Of a stretch of DNA of 64,000 bases, positions 24,301-36,890 are shown in pieces; the stretch's first letter is position 1, and each line of letters begins with the position of its first letter. The DNA comes from Carallia brachiata (Eukaryota; Streptophyta; Magnoliopsida; Malpighiales; Rhizophoraceae), in contig JADCRB010000017.1 of NCBI GenBank assembly GCA_021464245.1, positions 1,399,427 through 1,463,426 of the forward strand. Reading direction: 5' to 3'. A program made the translations under genes and the position numbers. The notes under the pieces are model-generated. The model saw only the letters and a list, made by a program, of their open reading frames with translations. It was not told the DNA's origin and did no database searches.

Positions 24301-27300
24301 CGAAAAGCCTTTGTCTTAATACAGGTTTCATTCCTTACTTTTACCAGCTCATTGCCTCTTATACCTAAACACCATCCTTCATTTAAAGCCACAGATCTAT
24401 GGTATGGCAGTTCTGTTGGATGTTTATTGAAACATAGACAATAAGCCCTCCCACTCTTTGATGTAGGAAACCATGAATTTTAATATTTAACTTTGAGTTG
24501 AAAGGATAATAAGGAAATAGAAAAAGGTTAAAACATGAATAATTTGATTGTCAACAGAAAATATGAATATGTCCCAGAAAGCTTTCCTTTGATTGTTTGA
24601 CTTCTTGTTGAAAAACCTAGGTTGTTTGGACACCTCTACATTTTTATGGATGAATCTTACTATTACACCAATACTTGCACTTCTTCTTTGAGTCATGAAG
24701 ACATTTTTATGTGGTAGAGGAACCTTACTATTACACCAATACTTGCCCTTTCTTCTTTTCCCGATAAGCAAAAGAGTTTATTGTAAGGATCAAAAAGGAT
24801 GTGCAACCCAAGTTCAAAACACAGAAATCATTTACAAGATAGAGAATCAACAAATCTATTATATCCTCTACACTTTCAAATCTATGTGCACTACAAACAA
24901 TTTGGTGTCCTAATTCGATTGTCTGTTACAACACAAAGGGGTTATTCCGCAAAGAGGTGTTTCTTTGATTTAGCTTGACATACACTTATGCTTTCCACTT
25001 CTTATATAGGTGTAGATGAGTGTGGGCATATATTTATATGGGATTTTTGAGATACAAATGATGTATGAGGTTCATTGCATGGAGGGAAAATGCGTGGAAC
25101 ATGGTGAATGTGTGACATTTAAAGATTTGTTAGTGGATGCACTTTCAAATGATGTCCCCCTGTGAGGCAATTGTGTATTCAAGGGGATGTAAAATGGCTA
25201 GACAGGGTTTAGTTGAGACAGGGGCTTTTAATTTTGACCATTTATGGTAATGAAGTATGAAGCTTTTAGTTGATAGGTGTTCACTTCATTAGTTTCAATC
25301 AAGTGATGACCTGATATTGTTTCTCATTGCACATCAATGGTTAGAAGGCATCGGTGATGCCCAATGGTGTTAGTTCAGGTTAACACTTAAAAACACTTCC
25401 CATACCAGAACAGTAACAAAATCCTCATTCTTATTTGCCTTCTTGGAAATTTTTTGAAAAGATTGCATAAGAAACTGCGGTTGTTTTTAGTTGCTGAATG
25501 CTTAAAGCTAACAAAAAACAGGAATCCACTGTTTTGAAAGAATTGCACTTTTGTCTTTGGCTTTGCATTATGATTACATATTTCCTGGGTGCCCATCTCT
25601 ATGTATGCTCATGTTCCTCTATTTGAGCTAATGAGAATCTAGGTGATGGTACTAGAATTCTTCAATTGAAAAAGTTGCTGCCTTTTGATGTTGTTTAGAA
25701 ACATTGTGTTGAGTATTATATGGACAAATTTATCAATTTAGGTATGTCAACATGTGGAAGTTGATTATCTGCAGGGTCCCCCAGGTACAGGTAAAACACA
25801 AACCATCCTTGCACTTCTTAGCGCAATTCTGCATGCAACTCCGGCAAGAGTGCTTCGAAAGTAAGCATTCTGACTTCTATAGTCTTTTACTCATCCATAT
25901 TTTCCCTTATGGTTGTCTTGATGATATGGAAGACAGTTTGACGCTCGTTTAGCTGAATACTTTCTGTTTTTTCCCCCTCCTCCTTCTTTATCTTCTTCTT
26001 CTTCCGTGTAGGGGTGGATTGCATGAAATTAGACATGAGCCAGCACTACCGATTCAAGAGAAGTATGTACTGACTGGTTGTGGAAACTATCTTTAATAGA
26101 CTTGTACATGTGTTCCTGCATGCATTATCTGACAGTGTGCATGGATGCCTTTTCTTACAGTCTTATAGCATTGTCACTTTGCTATTACTTGCAGTCATTT
26201 ATGCAACTAATCGCGAGCTCATGGTTTTTTAGTACAAGCCAGAGTTGGTATCATGTCACTGAAGGGTGGATGTATTTTTTGTTGAATATATGTAATCTAT
26301 TGCTTGGCCCATTGAAAACATGGCTCTGCTTGGTCTGTGTGCAGGGACATTAGATGTGGTCTATTTAGCATGTAGATTCACATGTGGTTAGTTTGGTAGT
26401 AGCTTATATTGGTTCTTATGTGGGTGAATTGTATTTAGGGAAAAGGAAAGCAATAGTATGGCATTTATCTTCCTGTTTCGGTTGATTAACAAAAGGCTAT
26501 TTATGGCAAGTGGATGTTACTTGTCAAACCCTTGCATTAGTCTTGATGCATTTTGGAAAGGGAAAGACAAGCAATTAAATGGGTAGGGTCTCCATTGTAT
26601 ATGCTATATGTTACATAAAAATGATAATGAGGGAGGATGTTTAATGGATTCTTTCATCCCTTCCAATGGCCATTTCTGTGAACATTTATTGACGCTCACC
26701 ACATTTCCACTGATCTCAAACGTTACTTTAAGAGTGAGTTTATCAGTAGAAGTTTTGTTGCTCACTTTGGAGTTGACTGTTGATATCCGTTTGTCTCTGC
26801 TTTGCTGGAAGAGAGCCATTGTGGTCCTGTTTAATGCTATGGATCACAAGCATTCTTTTAGATCTATAGGGACTGCAAGATTTTCAGGCCGGACTTGTTG
26901 ATATTAAAAATAATTTGGGGATTAATCAGTTTTTCTTTTCTTGAAGTTTTGCTGCTGGCAAAATGGATTTCCTTTTGGCGAATTGTTGCGATTGATGGGA
27001 TTTCTGAACTCGTTAATAATACAACTGAGACAGTGACCTGTTCTTCTATTTGTTATCATAAAAAAGTACTGTAACTTGCAGATATAATCATTGGGCACGA
27101 GCTTCTCCGTGGTTGACTGGCAGTAATCCCAGGGATTTGATCATGCCCAGAGATGGAGATGATGGCTATTTTCCTACTACTGGAAATGAGTTGGTAAGTT
27201 TGAATTCTCATTCACTGCAACTTTCATACATTTCCTGGGTTCTGACTTGAGCAGTGCAGAAACCAGAAGTAGTTACCTCAGCCCGCAGGTACCGTGTGCG

Positions 27301-30300
27301 TGTCTTGGTATGTGCACCATCAAATTCTGCACTAGATGAGATTGTGTTGCGCCTTCTTAAGAATGGTACAATTCACATTCCAATGCGTCATTGTAATTGA
27401 TTAATTGCTATGCCCTATTGTGTGATGCTGAATGAAGGTTGATCTTGATAAACTTTTCATTCTGCTTGTACTGTTCTCTAGTAATTTTAGTTGCAGGTAA
27501 TAGCTGTGGTTTGTATGTCATAATATATGTCAGATATGGAGGAGTTTCTCCTTGCATCAGCTGGTCTGTGAATGTCTATCACTCTATTGTATGAGTTAGT
27601 TTACTCTGTTGAATGCTAATGTATGGTAGTGCGTTCCCCGTTCATCAATTTCAGGAAGAAAGAAAGCTACTATATATATATCTATGTATATGTTTTTTTT
27701 TTGGGGGGGATGAAAATGTACTTTCTGGACTTACACATTACTGGCTTGCAAACCTCAAGCTAAACTTATACAGGGAAACTTTGTCTTGAAACAAACCGCA
27801 CAGTCTAGCTGTTGCATATTTCCTGCCACCTTAACCAGTGGCAAATTACCCATTCTACAATGTCAAGCTACATGCTGTAACATGGCCGGAAAAACTATTT
27901 TATCTTACACCAGCTTGAACATGTATATCAATCCACTAGGTTGTTGTTATGTTACCACGTGCACCATGGCAAACACTACCCTTGCCTTTTGTCCCCAGGC
28001 CGACCCATAAATTATATCAATAGTAATTCCTGTATTTTGCACTGACTTCTCAGGGGAAAAAAAATCCAAATAATCTGTTTCAGCTCCCAAAGATTCATCG
28101 TTGTCATTTTCTTCTTGTTATGCTTAATATTTTGAACAGAGTAAACGCAATTAAGGAAAGCTTTATCTTAAACAATGTCATACTTCTATGTAGTTCAGGT
28201 GTTAAAGGCAGAATAAGTGAGGTACAGTTAGGATTCTAACAAAATTTTATCTAAAAATTTTCTTGAATTCTATGTTAGTCTGTTAAATTTGCTATAAAAT
28301 GTTTGTCGACACTTGTTTTTAGCCTTTTCCTGAGTTGGGTCATCAATTAGTCGAATGATATTAGGATTACAGAATTAAATTCGGTAAACATCATCGAAAT
28401 GATGGCATTGGGGATAAGGAGTAGACGATGGACTTACTTGTAATACAGAGAGAAATAAGCAATTCAAATTACCTTGGTTGGATTTGTTGACATATAGTTT
28501 ATTCCTGTTTGGTTAGAATGGTTTCTGGACATATAGTTTATTAGTGTTTGGTTAGAGTTTGGAAATTGTAATCAAATAAACTGACGAGACCTGCATGAAA
28601 GAAGGGGAAAAAAGTAAAACTAAAGAACAAATTTGCCAACTTTAGGTGCTTCTAAAGCAGTAATGCTAAGCAGCAATTGTGATTGTCCACTCCCTACAAA
28701 AAACAGAATGGCGTCATTCTTTTCCATTCTTCCCTGCCGGCCTGTCAGCTGCTTGGGCTGGTTGGCCTTTTCCTATTCAAGTTAAGGTGAAATGCTGAAA
28801 TTGTGACTTAACAGATAAAAAGAATGCATAATCTAGTCTTATCTGTAGCATCCTTATGCTGTTCTTTTACCACCATTTTGAATATGACCCAAGCTTTCGT
28901 CCAAGTTGAGTTATTAAAAAAATAAACAAAAGAAAACTGAAGACATGAGGGAGTCGTCGAGGAATTGGTTACCTCTGTCAATCGCTTCCCATTTTCTCTA
29001 AATTGATATGACTATATTTTTTATGGTACTTTGGATTTTGCAGGTATTTGCGATGAAAATGTTCGTACTTATAATCCTAAAATTGTGAGGATTGGTCTTA
29101 AAGCTCATCATTCTGTCAAGTCAGTCTGCATGGATTACCTTGTAAGTGTCTGCAAATGATCAAATACTCTGAACTCTCATTGGTGCTCTTGCTAGTGTTA
29201 ATGCACATATAGTCTCATAGTTTTCCCGGCCTTTGTGGTTGGGATTGCTAAAAGAAGAATTTTGTGTGCGCATTTTAGATTTTGAAATAGAGCATGATGG
29301 GTGTTTTCTCTTTCTTTCTTTTTTTTTTTTGAATCGAAAGCCACATAGTTGCTCTGGTCACCACTAGCGTCCAACGACTGAAAAAATTTAATGAGTTAGT
29401 AACAAGATGTTTTCCATGTGCCAGTTTATTTTCAAGCTCATGATGTGTTGATATTGCCTCGTTGAACAATAAGCAAATTAAGCTATATGCTTTCAAGTCA
29501 TAAACTTTAAAATTTGTGTGGAAATGAGATGCACAACGTGGTCAGTTGTGTTAAGTCATCAATTTTGACTTGCAACGACAATAACGGTGTAATTCAAATT
29601 TACTTGGGGTCGACTTGAATTTTTTCTCGCCATTTTGTTCTATCATGGAATAATTTTGGGGTCAGATGTAATTGTTATAAATCTTTTCTAGCCAAATATT
29701 TTCAAGTCAACTTAAATTATCCTCTCTCTCTCTCTCTCGCCTCACTCCCATGCTCCTTAATTTGGTTATACGTCTTGTGTGGGGCATATGCACTTAGAAC
29801 ATTAATCGTTTGTGTGCTTCGCACTAATTTCACTAGGATCAATCCGTTCTTCAATCAGCATTTTCCTTTTATTTAATTATTGATATTAATTGCTAACTCA
29901 TTCTTATCATTAACACTACCAGTATACCAAAGCTCAAGTCATGCATTACTTACACCGCTACATTTTTTTTCCAGTCCACGCCGTCTTTTGTAAGAATTCT
30001 ATGTGCACTCTCTTCCTAGTAATTTATCTATCACTTTCATCAGATCCTGTTAAGGAACCAATATTACACTTCCCAAAACGAATATCTTTCCATGGACTAA
30101 CTTATTTTCTTAGCTCATGTCAATTAAAGTGTGGGAGCCTTTGCATATTCCAATGACCTCAAAAGAATTAAACAAGGATCCATATGAGTTGAACATTGCC
30201 ATATGAGTTGAAAATCTCTTGTATAGTTGTGTAAAGTTGCAGTAAGGTTGACTTATCCATCAACTTTTCCACTATCATCCCCAAATGACCAAACTCTGCT

Positions 30301-31412
30301 GCAGAGTACAATTAACCTCTGGATTTGAAATACCTACTTGTCTACTTTGTATGGCTCACCAAGTATGGACTACGTCCTCATATAACACATGTGAGCAGGA
30401 CCATGCATTTGTTTTGTTCATGCAGGGTTCACATGGTTTCTTTTTTGTAGGTGAAACAAAAACAAGATGTGTCAGCTGCTGAAAAACAGAAACATGGAGC
30501 TTCAGGAGGAGATACAGATAGTATCCGTGCTTCTATTTTGGAAGAAGCTGTAATTGTATGTAATATTTAGCCTTGTGTTCAAATCAAATTACGAGATGCA
30601 TTTTTAGTTCTAATTTTCCTATATTTATCAGGTCTTTTCCACTCTAAGCTTCAGTGGTTCCGCACTGTTTGGTAAATTGAATCACGGTTTTGATGTTGTT
30701 ATAATAGATGAAGCCGCCCAAGCTGTAAGTGCTTGCCTCCTCCTGGATTCCTTTCTATTGCACTGTACACTTGTTTTTGAGACTTGAGAATATTGTGAGT
30801 TTTTTTGTACAGAAACTTCAACATTGATATATAGTTTAACTTAGAAGATGAAGAAAACTTTTTGGCCTGTATTTTTGGCTCACTTTTTAACCAGGATATG
30901 CATATTCGAAATGCTCAATTTGAACTATCTGTATGATCGTTTGAATTAAAGAGTCAGGTATAAAAATTGGTTTTGTGTATATAGAACTCAGGTGACGCAA
31001 CTATTACAAAGTAATGTGGCAGTGGACCTGGGTAGATATAGATTCTATGTCTTAAGCAGCGTCTTATTTTTCCTTTTCATTTGTTTGGATACAGAACAAT
31101 GCATGTAGGACCATGTCTGCCTAATTGTACACGAGGACGATTGGCACATATTCGCTTATAACTCATATCCTTCTTTGGTTGTTGCATGTTTTTCTACCAA
31201 CGAATGTGTTTTTTACTGGGTTCAATGGAGTACAAAATTTTCTTAGTTTATGATCATCTACCACGTATCATTTTGTGTTTTTCTTGTGGATAGCGTTTTT
31301 AGATGTACACCTTAATCTCTTTGCTGAACAGATAGAACCAGCTACTCTCGTTCCTCTAGCAAATGGATGCAAACAAGTATACCTGGTATTTTCTGATTTT
31401 ATATATATATGC

Positions 31413-31458
<46 letters not shown>

Positions 31459-33757
31459 TCTTTTACGTGATGTTTTATCGTATCATTGTTAGGGACATTT
31501 TTAAGGGAAACTAGATTATAATAAGTTCATTTACGTCACCATTCATATGGTCATTCTGGTAGTATGCTTGTCGCTTTGAAAATCAGCAGCAAAAGGTTTA
31601 CAAATGGCTTCTCTTAAAATGAATTTGTAAACAAATTGACATGGGCACATGAGGAAGCCATTGAACCTCTTCCCATGTGTAAGTGTGATTGTATTTTGGT
31701 AAATTTTTGTTCATGATCATGATTGATTTAGCAGTTTTCTTTCTTTTCTTTGTTGATTTAGGTTGGTGATCCAGTTCAACTGCCAGCCACAGTAATTTCA
31801 ACTGTTGCTGGAAAATTTGGGTAATTGATTGTTGCTGTTTATCTTTCATTTGTTATCCATAGCAAGACAACTTTCTGTTGGTTGTATGAAATCTCAGGAT
31901 GTTTTCCTCACTTACTTTCATTTTGGCCCCTTGCCCTTGAAATTGAAGTTATGGAATGAGTTTATTCGAGAGATTTCAACGAGCTGGTTATCCTGTAAAT
32001 ATGCTGAGGACACAATATCGGATGCATCCAGAGGTTAGATGGGGAAGATATTTTATGATTATCAAACATAATATTATTTTGTTTCTCATCGTTTGCCACT
32101 TTAAATTCTGATAGTTCAATTATCAAAATATGAGATATCAAATGTTGTTAATGAGCAACTCCTCAACCTCTAGGCCTTTTTTTTTTCCTGGTACATCAAT
32201 CACTAGGCCTTTTGTTTTGAGCAAGTACATGACATTTCTTATAGGTTTAGACATTTTGCAAGTATGTTTGGGCACTACGCATTTCATACTATACCAATTC
32301 TGTTGTTGGATAAAGTAAAGACCATGCCTAAAGCCTGGCCAGCGATCAATTTGCAGTAGGAATTCATGCTTTGAGTGTGTAGTTTGGGTGCCTTAATCTC
32401 TTTATTTCTTCTCACTGAAAACAGATAAGAAGTTTTCCTTCAAAGGAGTTCTACGACGAGGCACTGCTAGACGCAGAAGATATGGAGAGTAAGACAACCC
32501 GTGCCTGGCATCAGTATCGCTGTTTTGCTCCCTTTGCTTCTTTGATATACATGAAGGAAAAGAGTGCCGGCCTTGCGGAAGTGGGTCTTGGGTAAACAAT
32601 GATGAGGTTGATTTTGTGCTCCTCATGTATCATAAATTGGTGACTATGTATCCAGAGCTTAGGTCAAGTTCACAGTTTGCCATCATATCCCCCTATAGAC
32701 ACCAAGTCAAGCTTTTACAAGATCAATTTCGAGATACTTTTGGTCAGGAATCTGAAAAATATGTGGATATTCAAACTGTGGATGGTTTCCAGGTAAATTG
32801 TTGCCTTTTTATCCCTCACTATAAAGCTGCTTATTTTATTTGCATAAGGGGCTTTTATGTACCATGATGGTTCTTTCCGACATTCATTTCCTGCCCATCA
32901 TGTGGAAATTCCATTAGCGTATATATTTTATTTTGTAGTCAAAGTAGAAAGTGGCCATTGACCTGCCTTGATGACAGTCAGTGGTCAGTGGCTGGAGAAC
33001 ATTTTTTAGTCAACCTAATCCTTTCGGAAGAAATAAATATTGAAGTTTCTCGTATTGACTAGTGACAGTCAGCATATGAACTTGAAATACCTTTCAATTT
33101 GCAGGGCCGAGAGAAAGATGTTGCAATATTCTCATGTGTTAGGGCAAGTGAAGATCGAGGCATTGGCTTTGTCTCGGATGCCCGAAGAATGAATGTAGGC
33201 ATTACTCGAGCAAAGTCTACTGTTCTGGTATGTTACCATGCGAGTAATCAATTTTAAGGGGTCGTATTATTAAGTACACATTTCATAGCCTTGTCTCTGC
33301 TTCGTGCCCTTCTGGACTGTAGGTGGTAGGATCTGCATCCACCTTGATGAGGGATGAACATTGGAGCAACCTCGTGAAAAGCGCAGAGAAGAGAAATCTT
33401 TTGTTCAAAGTGATTACAAGATTTTTTTTTAAAAATAATTTTCCATGCTCTGGTCTTTTGTGATTGCTTTGATCTCTTTTTTTCATTATTTTTATTTTTT
33501 AAAGACCCTAAGTTTTAAAGTAACTTTCGATTAACGAGGGGCAGTCATTGCAGGTCTCCAAGCCCTATGCCTCGTTTTTCAGTGACCCAAATCTTGAATC
33601 TATGAAAGTGCACGGCATATCTGAACCACAGGAGTTAGAGAATGATGAGATGCTCGACGGCAATCATGGAGATGCTGATCAGGCACAAGCAGATGATGAC
33701 TATGGAGAAGGAGACGGTGACATGGACATTGACGAAGGTGGCTTTGATGATGATTGA
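18320..33757 (+). CDS. MAA3: SEN1-like superfamily 1 helicase, MAGATAMA 3 orthologue
   Basis: A nuclear ATP-dependent RNA/DNA helicase of the Sen1/UPF1 family. In Arabidopsis, MAA3 is needed for female gametophyte development and nucleolar organisation. Twenty exons: 18320-18421, 18546-18705, 18914-19047, 19524-19733, 21441-21632, 24289-24324, 25775-25860, 26012-26062, 27082-27193, 27260-27365, 29044-29141, 30451-30555, 30632-30724, 31332-31385, 31762-31820, 31949-32033, 32425-32792, 33105-33227, 33323-33409, 33554-33757. All junctions are GT-AG and phases agree. The product is about 821 residues, close to Arabidopsis length. Motifs: Walker A GPPGTGKT (about 279-286), DEAA box (about 490-493), GDPVQLP (about 515), QYRMHP (about 555-560), VDGFQGREKD (about 680) and RRMNVGITRAKS (about 711-722), then an acidic Asp/Gly tail. 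One base appears missing at 32533-32536 in exon 17; adding one restores 369 nt and the conserved frame. That is an error or a recent loss. Confidence 0.93.
23412..23821 (+). mobile_element. Miniature LTR retrotransposon (TRIM/SMART type) in helicase intron 5
   Basis: Two direct repeats of about 128-130 bp (23412-23539 and 23692-23821) begin TGT and share the core TTTTACCATCTACTGGC. Directly after the first is TAATATTAGAGC, a worn form of the TGGTATCAGAGC primer binding site. Directly before the second is AAAGGGGTG, a polypurine tract. GTTTT flanks both ends (23407-23411 and 23822-23826), a perfect 5-bp target duplication. The internal part is only about 150 bp and has no coding capacity. Orientation matches the host gene. 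The LTRs are clearly diverged, so the insertion is old. Confidence 0.8.
23859..23884. repeat. T12-G14 homopolymer junction
   Basis: A run of about 12 T followed by 14 G, in helicase intron 5 about 37 bp past the miniature retroelement. Long G runs are rare in such AT-rich DNA and are prone to sequencing error. Confidence 0.85.
31412..31458 (+). repeat. (GT)n(AT)n compound microsatellite
   Basis: About 13 GT units followed by about 10 AT units, starting 27 bp after the donor site of helicase exon 14. GU-rich intron sequence near a donor can influence splicing; this is only a possibility here. Confidence 0.9.
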
Positions 33758-34297
33758 ACACCATCCATTGGTGTTCTCACCACAAGCTGTTTGGTTTAAA
33801 CCATTTTGTGTTTATAGGTCCCCAAAAGTAGGGACAAAAAGACGCAAAAGGAAAGCCCGCCCCATCGGCCACCCTTCCCCCCCAAAACAAAGAAAAGAAA
33901 AGGTAGAAGAAACTAATTGTAAGAAAGGAAAATAGATTTAGAATTCTAGTAGTTGAAGTTGAAATATTGTACCATTTAGAAAAGGGGAAATTCGGTGGAG
34001 GTCTCCTAATGCAGTGATGACAGGAGATCGGTTGGGATCTGATGAATGACTTAGTTGACGCTAATTTTGTCAAAAATGAATCCTAAGCAACCAATCCTTA
34101 CAAAAGACATTTGAGCAACAACATGACACGATCTCAAGCTCCGTTGCATGGACAGGGGTGTTGAAGTAGTTGAGAAAAGGAGCACAGACCAGACTTAGGC
34201 GCCTGAACGATGAGCTGGGAGCTTTAGGGGGAGCTTTAGGGGGTGTTTGGTCTACTTTTTGTTGATTCGTTATTGTTATTGCTGATTATTGTTTAGT
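33758..34297 (+). other. Helicase 3' UTR and short spacer
   Basis: Sequence after the helicase stop codon, probably 3' untranslated region for the first few hundred bases. No standard AATAAA signal stands out. A short tandem word (GGGAGCTTTAGG, about 34219-34242) lies just before the LINE. Confidence 0.5.
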
Positions 34298-36587
34298 TAT
34301 ATTCTGTGTGACTAGTGCTTCATTATCTATTTTATGGAATGGGGATCAGCTTCCAAGTATTAAACCACTTAGTGGACTTAGACAAGGTGATCTACTCTCT
34401 CCCTATCTCTTTGTGCTTTGCATAGAAAAACTCTCTTCGCATTCATCATCAGGTCCAGTGGTGACAATGGCATCCGATCATGTGTGCCAGGCATGGCCTT
34501 GAAATTTCTTATTTGCTTTTTGCGGATAACATGTTATTCTCTAAAGTCACTACTAGGCAAGCCAAAGTGGTTCGTGATACATTGGATGAGTTTTGCCATG
34601 CTTCGGGCCCTTAGAGTGAGTAAACTGAAATCCAAAGCCATTATCTCATATTTTGCGCCTCGGGATATCTCATGTCAAATTAAAGACGTCGGTAGATTTT
34701 TTTCACCAATGATCTTAGAAGATACTTGGGTGTTCCGTTGCTTCACGGCTGACCTTCAAAGAATTTATATGGCTTTCTTATTGATAAGATCTGTCAACGT
34801 CTATCTTCGTGGAAAAATATGGCGGGTCAGGCAACATTTGCTCAGAGTTGTATCTCTTCTATACTTCTATTTGCCCTGCAAATTGATTAGTTGCCTTTTT
34901 CCATTTGTGACGAAATCAACAGGCTACTCAATGGCTTGTGTGGTCTACTGATCTTGAAAAGGGTGGAGTGCATTTGGTGCGTTGAGAAGTTATTACTCGC
35001 CCAAAATCTGAAGGAGGGCTCGGCTTACGATAAGCATGGTTGAACAATGTTGGTCTCTTAGGGAAAATTGGATGGGAGTTGTCTCAGGATAATCATAAAT
35101 TTCGGGCATCCTTGCTAAGGAACAAATATATTGTTTCACCATTTTTAGGCTTCCATATTCCTTCTCAACATCACATACTTAGAGGGCCATTGTTCATAGT
35201 TTTAATTGAATCGAATCGGGTTTTGGCCTTCCGTGTGGGTGATGGATCTTCTACTTCTCTTTGGCATGACAAATGGGCTATGCCTCAACCTCTATCTTCT
35301 ATGATTCCTGTTGTTCACCCTAGTAAAAAGGATGCCACAATGAGCCTTATCATTGAGAATGGTCATTAGTGCTTGGAGAAGCTATTGACGCATGTTTCGC
35401 TGGAGATTGCTTGTGCAGTTTCTTTCATTCCCTTTCCTCGCCATGCTTCCTGTATGGACTTAGTGGTGTTGTTGCCAAGCTCTAATGGTGATTACTCTTC
35501 TAGTTCTTGTTATCAATGGCTCTCTTAAAGATTGTCTCCCAACACTACGAACCAAGTTTGGTCTCTGTTATGGAAGCTTAAGATTTCCCACAAATTCAAG
35601 TATTTTATATGGTTGCTTTTAAAGGGTCGGCTTCTCATTAGTAAGGAAAAGCTACGGTGGAATTTAACACCATCCTCTATTTGTGAGATGTCAGGAGGAT
35701 ACGGAAACCATTCTCCACTTGCTCAGAGATTGCACTCATGCTCGAAGTGTTTGGGATGGTATATTTGTAATTGGCTCTTCTACATCCTTTTTTGGTTGTT
35801 CTTTAACATATTGGCTCCATGATTTCATACTTGGCCGAGCTATTTCATATTAATTGGATCAACCAAGTATGCTTGCTTTGTGTACCTCTCGGTCTATCTA
35901 GAAAGATTGTAATGAGGTCTTTTGGGGCCGCAAACATAGTCTCTTTGTTAGAATTCGTCATGCTAGAGCCATGTGGATGGACTCTCTTTTGAGCCTTGCT
36001 CTCTTTGAAGTAACCAATGGGTCCTGTCCTTGTTTGGTTAGCTGGAAATCTCCACCTACTGATTGGGTTAAACTTAAAATGGATGGGAGTGCTTTTGGTA
36101 ATCTAGGAGTGGTAGGCTTTGGTGGTCTCCTACATGATGCAGCGGGTAGATGGCTTGGTACTTTTGTGGGCTCGCCTAAGATATCTACTAATATGGTGGC
36201 TGAGCTTTTGGGGATCTGGCGGGGTTAGAGGTGGCTTGGGATATGAGTTACCAAAAGGTTATTTTGGAAGTTAACTCTTTCGTGGCGTTCCACGTGATAT
36301 CAACTGTTTTCTTCCCATTCACTATTAACTCTGGTAAAGGATATTAAAGTTTTACTTTCTAGAGAATGGCAGGTTCAAGTGCAACATGTTATCAGAAAGG
36401 AGAATTCCTGTGCTTGCTTTCTTGTGAAGTTGGGTGCTCGCCTTGTCAATGATGAGCAGCAATATAATCATCCTCCTCTAGGTCTCCGCTTACTCTTAGA
36501 TGGGGACAATCATGAGACTGTCTTTGTTCGTAATTAATTAATTGTTTCTTTCTTTTTTAATCAGATGTACTGAAAAAAAAAAAAAAA
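34298..36587 (+). mobile_element. 5'-truncated LINE (L1-type) with poly(A) tail
   Basis: A degenerate ORF2 C-terminal half. The reverse transcriptase starts inside the domain with LSGLRQGDLLSPYLF (about 34365-34410). The expected catalytic FADD reads FADN (about 34515-34530), so Asp is lost. A zinc-binding reverse-transcriptase tail region (about 35560-35760) with Cys/His residues spread over two frames follows, then an RNase H-like domain (WVKLKMDGSAFG, about 36063-36100). A poly(A) of about 15 A ends it at 36573-36587. Several stops and frameshifts make it dead. No target duplication was found. The 5' truncation is typical of LINE insertion. It lies in the same orientation as the helicase, about 540 bp past its stop. 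Confidence 0.88.
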
Positions 36588-36890
36588 GGAGTTTGCAACT
36601 AAATATGGTAGTTTGGGTGTGGATAAGAATAGAAGTATAGCTGGAAATTCAGTTTGGACCCTTAAGGTAAACCTGTCCTATTTTGAAGGCATTAACCCTA
36701 GAATTGATTATGAAGTGTAATCGCTACTTTAGGATTTGTAATATTACAAATGAGGCAGAGGTAAAGCAAGCTGCAATATACATTGGAAAGCAATGGTTGG
36801 TTGGCAAATCAAACAACCCTACTTATATTTATGGAAAAAGTTTGGATATTTGGTCATTCGTCTATTCGTCTATCATCTTGTAGGGAAACA
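36588..36890 (+). pseudogene. Ty3/gypsy-type gag fragment
   Basis: In two frames one reads first YFEGINPRI (about 36690) and then IMKCNRYFRICNITNEAEVK (about 36707-36766). These are the hallmark gag wording of plant Ty3/gypsy elements. A frame break lies between them near 36700, and a piece is lost after residues AAIYIGKQW. No pol or LTR is nearby. The LINE poly(A) abuts its left side, so the LINE may have inserted into this older relic. Confidence 0.6.

Noticed and set aside
32425..32792. Helicase truncated at exon 17 as a functional short form
   Set aside because: Codons downstream of the break, including two essential helicase motifs and the acidic tail, remain conserved, which argues against a long-established truncation.
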